Below, piece by piece: positions 59,336-64,000 of a stretch of 64,000 nt of DNA. Positions within the stretch are counted from its first letter, which is position 1; the number at the start of each line of letters is the position of its first letter. The notes below the pieces were generated by a model, which worked only from the letters and a program-made list of their open reading frames with translations, was not told the DNA's origin and did not search any database. Origin of the DNA: Roseovarius tolerans (GTDB taxonomy: Bacteria > Pseudomonadota > Alphaproteobacteria > Rhodobacterales > Rhodobacteraceae); NCBI RefSeq assembly GCF_900109855.1, contig NZ_FOBO01000006.1, positions 166,596 to 230,595 of the forward strand. Direction: 5' to 3'. The position numbers and the translations under genes were made by a program.

Positions 59336-59533
59336 ATGCGACGTGGAAACCTGAAAGCGGCCCCGAATTACACCAATGCCGCCCTCGTGATGGGGGCGGT
59401 CAACCTGTTGTGGGTGTTCATGGTGATCTGGGCGACGCTCGGGTTTCTGGCGGTGCTGGTGACGGGCTTTGTCCTCGACAAGCTGATCCTGTGGTGCGCG
59501 CGCAGGCGGTCGGGCGGGGCCGCACGCGGCTGA
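59336..59533 (+). CDS. Small membrane protein of unknown function
   Basis: 65 residues (MRRGNLKAAPNYTNAALVMG...) with two hydrophobic stretches (ALVMGAVNLLWVFMVIWATLGFLAVLVTGFVLDKLIL), a basic N-terminus and a basic tail ARRRSGG. ATG 59336 is the likely start; the frame runs back to TTG 59318. Weak ribosome-binding site. Conserved function unknown; 91 bp before gpmI. Confidence 0.65.
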   Translation: MRRGNLKAAPNYTNAALVMGAVNLLWVFMVIWATLGFLAVLVTGFVLDKLILWCARRRSGGAARG

Positions 59534-59624
59534 TCGCTGCTGGCCCCGGCACCGTTACCGCAAACCCGCTTCACCCTGACGCCCCGACAGGCTAGAAGGC
59601 TGCCAAAGCAAGGCAGGAGAGAGC

Positions 59625-61139
59625 ATGTCCGAACCCGTCGTCCTGTGCATCCTCGATGGTTGGGGGCTGAGCGAGCGCGCCGAGGCCAATGCGCCGCACC
59701 TCGCACATACGCCGAATTTCGACCGTCTGATGCAGACCTGCCCCACCGCCACGCTGATCACCCATGGCCCCGATGTGGGCCTGCCGCGCGGGCAGATGGG
59801 CAATTCCGAGGTCGGTCATACCAATATCGGCGCGGGGCGCGTTGTGGCGATGGACCTGGGGCAGATCGACCTTGCGATTGAAGATGGCAGTTTTGCCCGC
59901 AACGCGGCGTTGCAGCGGTTCATTGCGCAGTTGCAGGGCAGCGGCGGCACGGCGCATCTGATGGGGCTGGTGTCGGATGGCGGGGTGCACGGGCACCTGC
60001 GCCATATCGTGGCCGCCGCCCGGGTGATCCGCGAGGCGGGCGTGCCGGTGATCCTGCACGCGATCACCGACGGGCGCGACGTTGCCCCGCGCTCGGCCCG
60101 CAGTCATCTGGCGCGGCTGATCGAGGACCTGCCCGAGGGGGTGCGTATCGCCACCGTCACCGGGCGCTATTTCGCGCTTGATCGCGACAATCGCTGGTCG
60201 CGGGTGCAGGAGGCCTTTGAGGCGATGGTGCGGGGGCAGGGCCTGCGCGCCGCCGATCCGCGCATGGCCGTGACCAATGCCTATGCGCGCTCCGAGAGCG
60301 ACGAGTTCATCGCCGCCACGGTGATCGGCGATTACCGCGGTGTTGCCCCGGGTGACGGGCTGTTCTGTCTCAACTTTCGCGCCGACCGGGCGCGCGAGAT
60401 ATTGCAGGCGATGGTCGATCCTGATTTCGACGCGTTTGCGCGCGGCGCGTTGCCCGAATGGGCAGCGACGCTGGGCATGGTGGAATATTCCGACGCGCAT
60501 AGCGCGTGGCTCGACACGGTGTTTCCGTCGCGCGATATCGTCAACACGCTGGGGGCCTGGGTCGCGGATCACGGGTTGCGGCAGTTTCATCTCGCCGAGA
60601 CCGAGAAATACCCGCATGTGACCTTTTTCCTCAACGGCGGCAAGGAAGAGCCCGAGGCGGGCGAGGCGCGCTACATGGCGGCGTCGCCGGATGTGGCGAC
60701 ATACGATTTGCAGCCCGAGATGTCGGCGGCGGAGGTGACCGATCATCTGGTTGGGGCCATTCGTGACGGCTATGATCTGATCGTCGTCAACTATGCCAAT
60801 CCGGACATGGTCGGCCATACCGGCGACCTCAAGGCCGCAATGGCCGCCTGCGAGGCGGTGGATGCAGGGCTTGGCCGGGTGCTGGAGGCGTTGGAGGCGG
60901 CGGGCGGCGCGATGATCGTGACCGCCGATCACGGCAATTGCGAGGTCATGGTCGATCCCGAGACCGGCGGGCCGCATACCGCCCATACGCTCAATCCGGT
61001 GCCGGTGATTCTCGTGGGGGGGGCCGGTGGCGCGCAGCTGCGCGAAGGCGGCAGGCTGGCCGATCTGGCCCCCACCGTGCTGGCGCTGATGGGCTTGCCG
61101 CAGCCCGTTGAGATGACCGGCGAAAGCCTTTTGACGTGA
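59625..61139 (+). CDS. gpmI: 2,3-bisphosphoglycerate-independent phosphoglycerate mutase
   Basis: 504 residues, alkaline-phosphatase fold, interconverting 3- and 2-phosphoglycerate with two Mn ions. It begins VVLCILDGWG (metal aspartate), has the nucleophile serine in QMGNSEVGHTNIGAGR (about residue 62), the DGRDVAPRSA block and the C-terminal VTADHGNCEVM. AGGAGAGAGC precedes ATG. Overlaps the next gene by 4 bp. Confidence 0.97.
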   Translation: MSEPVVLCILDGWGLSERAEANAPHLAHTPNFDRLMQTCPTATLITHGPDVGLPRGQMGNSEVGHTNIGAGRVVAMDLGQIDLAIEDGSFARNAALQRFIAQLQGSGGTAHLMGLVSDGGVHGHLRHIVAAARVIREAGVPVILHAITDGRDVAPRSARSHLARLIEDLPEGVRIATVTGRYFALDRDNRWSRVQEAFEAMVRGQGLRAADPRMAVTNAYARSESDEFIAATVIGDYRGVAPGDGLFCLNFRADRAREILQAMVDPDFDAFARGALPEWAATLGMVEYSDAHSAWLDTVFPSRDIVNTLGAWVADHGLRQFHLAETEKYPHVTFFLNGGKEEPEAGEARYMAASPDVATYDLQPEMSAAEVTDHLVGAIRDGYDLIVVNYANPDMVGHTGDLKAAMAACEAVDAGLGRVLEALEAAGGAMIVTADHGNCEVMVDPETGGPHTAHTLNPVPVILVGGAGGAQLREGGRLADLAPTVLALMGLPQPVEMTGESLLT

Positions 61140-62269
61140 GGGCGCTGTGGGCCTGCGTCATGGGGTTCGCGCTGGCCGCGATGCCGGTCGCGGCAGAAGA
61201 GCCATCGGTCGCGGCGCGCGCGGCGGCGGATCAGCTGAACCGGGCGGCCGAGCAACTGGCACGCGCCGAGGGCGCGCAGAACCGCGTCAAGGCGCTGACC
61301 CAGGTGATCGGGGCCTATGAGGACGGGCTGGAGGCGATGCGCGAGGGGCTGCGCCGGGCCGCCCTGCGCGAACAGGCGCTGGGTGCGGAATTGCAGGCGC
61401 GCGACGACGAGATTGCGCAGCTTCTGGGCGTGTTGCAGACCATGGGCGCGGCCCCGGTGCCGGTGCTGATGATGCACCCGGCGGGACCGGTGGGCACGGC
61501 GCGGGCGGGCATGATCCTGTCCGAGGTGGCCCCGGCGCTGGATGCCCGCGCGATGGGTCTGCGCGACAAGGTGCAGGAACTGAGCGTGTTGCGCGCCTTG
61601 CAGCAGAGCGCGGCGGACAAGTTGCAGGACGGGCTGGAGGGCGTGCAGGCGGCGCGCACCGCGCTGAGCGAGGCCATGGCCGAGCGCACCAGCCTGCCGC
61701 GCCGCTTCACCGAGGACCCGGTCAAGACCGCTCTGCTCATTGCCTCGACCGAGACGCTGGAGGGGTTTGCCAGCGGGCTGAGCGAGATCGCGGTGGACGA
61801 GGCCCCCGGCAGCCTGCCCGAGATCACCCCGCGCAAGGGCAATCTGGCGCTGCCGGTCGAGGGCGTGATCCTGCGCCGGGCAGGCGAGGCGGACGCGGCG
61901 GGCATCACCCGGCCCGGCATCGTGGTGGCGGCGCGCCCGCGTGCCCTGGTCACCACACCCGCACCTGCGACGGTGCGCTATCGCGGCCCCTTGCTCGACT
62001 ACGGAAATGTGATCATTCTGGAGCCGCAAGCCGGGATTCTTCTGGTGTTCGCCGGGCTTGATGTTGTTTATGGTCAGACCGGTCAGGTCCTGCCCGGGGG
62101 CAGTCCGGTGGGCCTTATGGGTGGGGCGGGCGCGGAAGGCGATCTGCTTTTGGCCGCAGATATGTCACAGGCGGGTGCCCAAAGAAGCCAGACGCTCTAT
62201 ATCGAAGTGCGTCAAGACAATTCACCGGTGGACCCGTTGACGTGGTTCAGAACCGACAAGGAAGAGTGA
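61136..62269 (+). CDS. EnvC-like murein hydrolase activator (degenerate M23/LytM)
   Basis: 377 residues. GTG start overlaps gpmI by 4 bp. A signal peptide (MRALWACVMGFALAAMPVAA) is followed by a long coiled coil (about 25-215) and a C-terminal LytM domain. Zinc ligands of active M23 peptidases are missing: the DYGNVIILEPQAGILLVFAGLD strand has no HxH pair. That pattern matches EnvC, which activates amidases for daughter-cell separation. Operon with gpmI and ctpA. Confidence 0.88.
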   Translation: MRALWACVMGFALAAMPVAAEEPSVAARAAADQLNRAAEQLARAEGAQNRVKALTQVIGAYEDGLEAMREGLRRAALREQALGAELQARDDEIAQLLGVLQTMGAAPVPVLMMHPAGPVGTARAGMILSEVAPALDARAMGLRDKVQELSVLRALQQSAADKLQDGLEGVQAARTALSEAMAERTSLPRRFTEDPVKTALLIASTETLEGFASGLSEIAVDEAPGSLPEITPRKGNLALPVEGVILRRAGEADAAGITRPGIVVAARPRALVTTPAPATVRYRGPLLDYGNVIILEPQAGILLVFAGLDVVYGQTGQVLPGGSPVGLMGGAGAEGDLLLAADMSQAGAQRSQTLYIEVRQDNSPVDPLTWFRTDKEE

Positions 62270-62272
62270 GAC

Positions 62273-63610
62273 ATGAAAAAATTCCTGATGGCCGCCTCCG
62301 TTGGCATCCTGACAGGGGCGATCGCGACGACACAGGTGGCGGCCCCCCTTCTGGCGCAGGAGAGCGAGAAATCGAGCAATGTCTACGAGCAGCTTGATCT
62401 TTTCGGCGATATCTTCGAGCGCATTCGCGCGCAATATGTCGAGGAGGTTGAGACCAAGGAGCTGATCGAGGCGGCGATCAACGGCATGCTGACCTCGCTC
62501 GATCCGCATTCCAGCTATCTCTCGCCGGATGATGCCGAGAACATGCAGGTGCAGACGCGCGGCGAGTTCGGCGGTCTGGGCATCGAGGTCACGCAGGAGG
62601 ACGGTTTCGTCAAGGTGGTCTCGCCGATGGACGGCACCCCCGCCGATCAGGCCGGGATCGAGTCGGGCGATTTCATCACCCATGTCGATGGCGAAAGCGT
62701 GCTGGGCCTGACCCTGAACGAAGCGGTCGACCTGATGCGCGGCCCGGTGGGCAGCGAAATCGTGATCACCGTGGTGCGCGAGGGCCAGCCCGAGCCCTTT
62801 GACGTGTCGATCATTCGCGACACGATCGAGCTTACGGCGGTGCGCGCCCGCACCGAGCGCGACGCCGTGGTGCTGCGGGTCACGACCTTCAATGACAACA
62901 CCTTTCCCAATCTCGAAAGCGGTCTGAAAGAGCAGGTCGAGGCGCTGGGTGGCATGGAGAATGTCAGCGGCATCGTGCTCGATCTGCGCAACAATCCCGG
63001 CGGTCTTCTGACGCAGGCGATCAAGGTGTCGGATGCGTTTCTCGACAAGGGCGAGATCGTGAGCACGCGCGGGCGCGATCCGCAGGATGGCGAGCGCTTC
63101 AACGCGACGCCGGGCGATCTGGCGGGCGGCAAGCCCATCGTGGTGCTGATCAATGGCGGTTCCGCCAGCGCGTCGGAGATCGTCGCAGGGGCCTTGCAGG
63201 ATCATCACCGGGCCATTGTGGTCGGGACCAAGAGTTTCGGCAAGGGTTCGGTCCAGACGGTGATGCCGCTGCGTGGCAACGGCGCGATGCGTCTGACCAC
63301 GTCGCGCTATTACACGCCGTCGGGCCGGTCCATTCAGGCGCTCGGGGTCAGCCCCGATATCCTTGTGCAACAGCCGCCGCGCAGCGAGCAGACGGAGGAA
63401 GAGGAGGAGACCCGTCCCGGTCGCTCCGAGGCCGATCTGCGGGGCCGTCTGAACAATGACAGCCTGAGCGAGGACGAGATCAAGCAGATCGAAGAGGACC
63501 GCGCGCGCGCCGAAGAGGCCGCCAAGCTGCGCGAGGAGGATTACCAGCTGGCCTATGCCGTGGATATCCTGCGCGGATTGTCGGTGATGGGCGGCAACCA
63601 GCCCGAGTGA
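62273..63610 (+). CDS. ctpA: Carboxy-terminal processing protease CtpA (S41)
   Basis: 445 residues, periplasmic. Signal peptide to about residue 27; PDZ domain at about 95-170 (FGGLGIEVTQEDGFVKVVSPMDGTPADQAG); catalytic serine in NGGSASASEIVAGAL and lysine in TKSFGKGSVQT. An acidic, charged tail (EEEEETRPG to AKLREEDYQ) ends it. Three bp after the EnvC-like gene, so cotranscribed; CtpA and EnvC both act in cell-wall remodelling. Confidence 0.95.
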   Translation: MKKFLMAASVGILTGAIATTQVAAPLLAQESEKSSNVYEQLDLFGDIFERIRAQYVEEVETKELIEAAINGMLTSLDPHSSYLSPDDAENMQVQTRGEFGGLGIEVTQEDGFVKVVSPMDGTPADQAGIESGDFITHVDGESVLGLTLNEAVDLMRGPVGSEIVITVVREGQPEPFDVSIIRDTIELTAVRARTERDAVVLRVTTFNDNTFPNLESGLKEQVEALGGMENVSGIVLDLRNNPGGLLTQAIKVSDAFLDKGEIVSTRGRDPQDGERFNATPGDLAGGKPIVVLINGGSASASEIVAGALQDHHRAIVVGTKSFGKGSVQTVMPLRGNGAMRLTTSRYYTPSGRSIQALGVSPDILVQQPPRSEQTEEEEETRPGRSEADLRGRLNNDSLSEDEIKQIEEDRARAEEAAKLREEDYQLAYAVDILRGLSVMGGNQPE

Positions 63611-63632
63611 ACGGCGCTTGATTGAAAGATGC

Positions 63633-63668
63633 AAAACCCCGTCCGCCTTGCGCGGGCGGGGTTTTGGT
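63633..63668 (+). terminator. Rho-independent terminator of the gpmI-envC-ctpA operon
   Basis: Long stem 63633-63646 with 63652-63665 including A4/T4 outer pairs and a GC core; the arms end in TTTT, so it can work in both directions. Confidence 0.9.
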
Positions 63669-63689
63669 TTGGGGGTGGAATGGCCTTTA

Positions 63690-64000
63690 GAGCGGGTTGC
63701 GAGCTTTCTGATTCAGATTCCCATGAGGCTTGATTTGTGATTCCCTGTCTGCATGGCAGATATGGGGGTTTGAGATGGGTAAGCCACATCCTATGGCACT
63801 TCGTGAGAGGGTCGTCGCGTTTGTGGAGGAAGGGCATTCCCACCGCGCAGCAGCCGCGCGGTTTCGGGTTTCAGTGAAGTTCGTGAACGATATGGTGATC
63901 CTGAAACGTGAGACAGGTGAGCTTGAGCCGCGCCGACAAGGTAATGGCGGCGGGCATGGAAAGCTGGCCCGTCTGCGGGACTGGATCGCGGTGCGGATGA
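63690..64000 (+). mobile_element. IS630-family insertion sequence (3' part outside window)
   Basis: The transposase at 63775 is IS630-like; these elements insert at TA, and TA at 63688-63689 precedes a GC-rich start GAGCGGGTTGCGAGC that could be the left inverted repeat. The exact boundary cannot be proven without the right end. It lies 20 bp after the ctpA terminator, so it probably inserted harmlessly. Confidence 0.6.
63775..64000 (+). CDS. IS630-type transposase, N-terminal part
   Basis: First 75 codons, open at the window end. The N-terminal helix-turn-helix (MALRERVVAFVEEGHSHRAAAARFRVSVKFV) matches IS630-type transposases of Rhodobacterales; the DDE catalytic core would lie downstream. 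The ATG at 63775 begins MGKPHPMALRERV. Some members of the group need a frameshift to make full-length protein; this cannot be judged here. Confidence 0.88.
   Translation, partial: MGKPHPMALRERVVAFVEEGHSHRAAAARFRVSVKFVNDMVILKRETGELEPRRQGNGGGHGKLARLRDWIAVRM

Overview
The window is high-GC bacterial DNA from an alphaproteobacterium, most likely Rhodobacterales (Roseobacter group). The evidence is the two marker enzymes of the ethylmalonyl-CoA pathway (ethylmalonyl-CoA mutase and crotonyl-CoA carboxylase/reductase), an F1-only ATP synthase operon (delta-alpha-gamma-beta-epsilon), a CIRCE-controlled groESL operon, and dispersed intergenic palindromes of alphaproteobacterial type. No rRNA or tRNA gene and no CRISPR array was seen. 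Genus is an inference only.

Layout. 1-6.9 kb: an operon for uptake and breakdown of an amine, probably polyamine-like (PotD-type binding protein, PotA-type ATPase, class III aminotransferase, beta-keto acid cleavage enzyme, GNAT acetyltransferase, histone-deacetylase-fold deacetylase, FAD oxidase, RidA). 6.9-14 kb: an acetyltransferase, a DUF4168 periplasmic protein, ecm, a PlsB-like acyltransferase, ccr, and a manganese pyrophosphatase. 14-18 kb: repeats, then groES-groEL with promoter and CIRCE, an epimerase-like protein and a small lytic transglycosylase. 18-28 kb: class II aldolase with a VOC protein, AMP nucleosidase, HU protein, a DMT exporter, chorismate synthase, a Tat-exported ABC binding protein, an FMN reductase, a LysR regulator and a DUF4399 protein. 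28-37 kb: 2,4-dienoyl-CoA reductase, a parDE toxin-antitoxin pair with a visible operator, the ribosome-rescue hydrolase arfB preceded by an unusual structured leader, MepA, an MFS permease, a thioesterase, YggT and RecQ. 37-48 kb: YaaA overlapping tail-to-tail with a hybrid histidine kinase, a thiolase, a phosphoesterase, PhnM, a lipase, a flavin reductase, a GNAT enzyme, EcsC and an MltB-type transglycosylase. 48-53.5 kb: atpHAGDC. 53.5-63.6 kb: an isocitrate-lyase-fold enzyme, H-type lectin protein, nadD, dacB (PBP4), a crotonase, a HisC-like aminotransferase, gpmI, EnvC-like protein and CtpA. The window ends inside an IS630-type transposase gene.

Most genes are ordinary core metabolism, cell-wall and stress functions. 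The less explained material is between genes: (i) a 200-217 bp element with 14-bp inverted ends present three times plus a 110-bp deletion form; (ii) a 68-bp two-hairpin repeat present twice; (iii) arrays of perfect palindromes directly after gene ends; (iv) a candidate promoter-peptide-terminator leader upstream of arfB in which the ribosome-binding site can pair with a downstream anti-Shine-Dalgarno sequence. The last is the best candidate here for an undescribed regulatory system.
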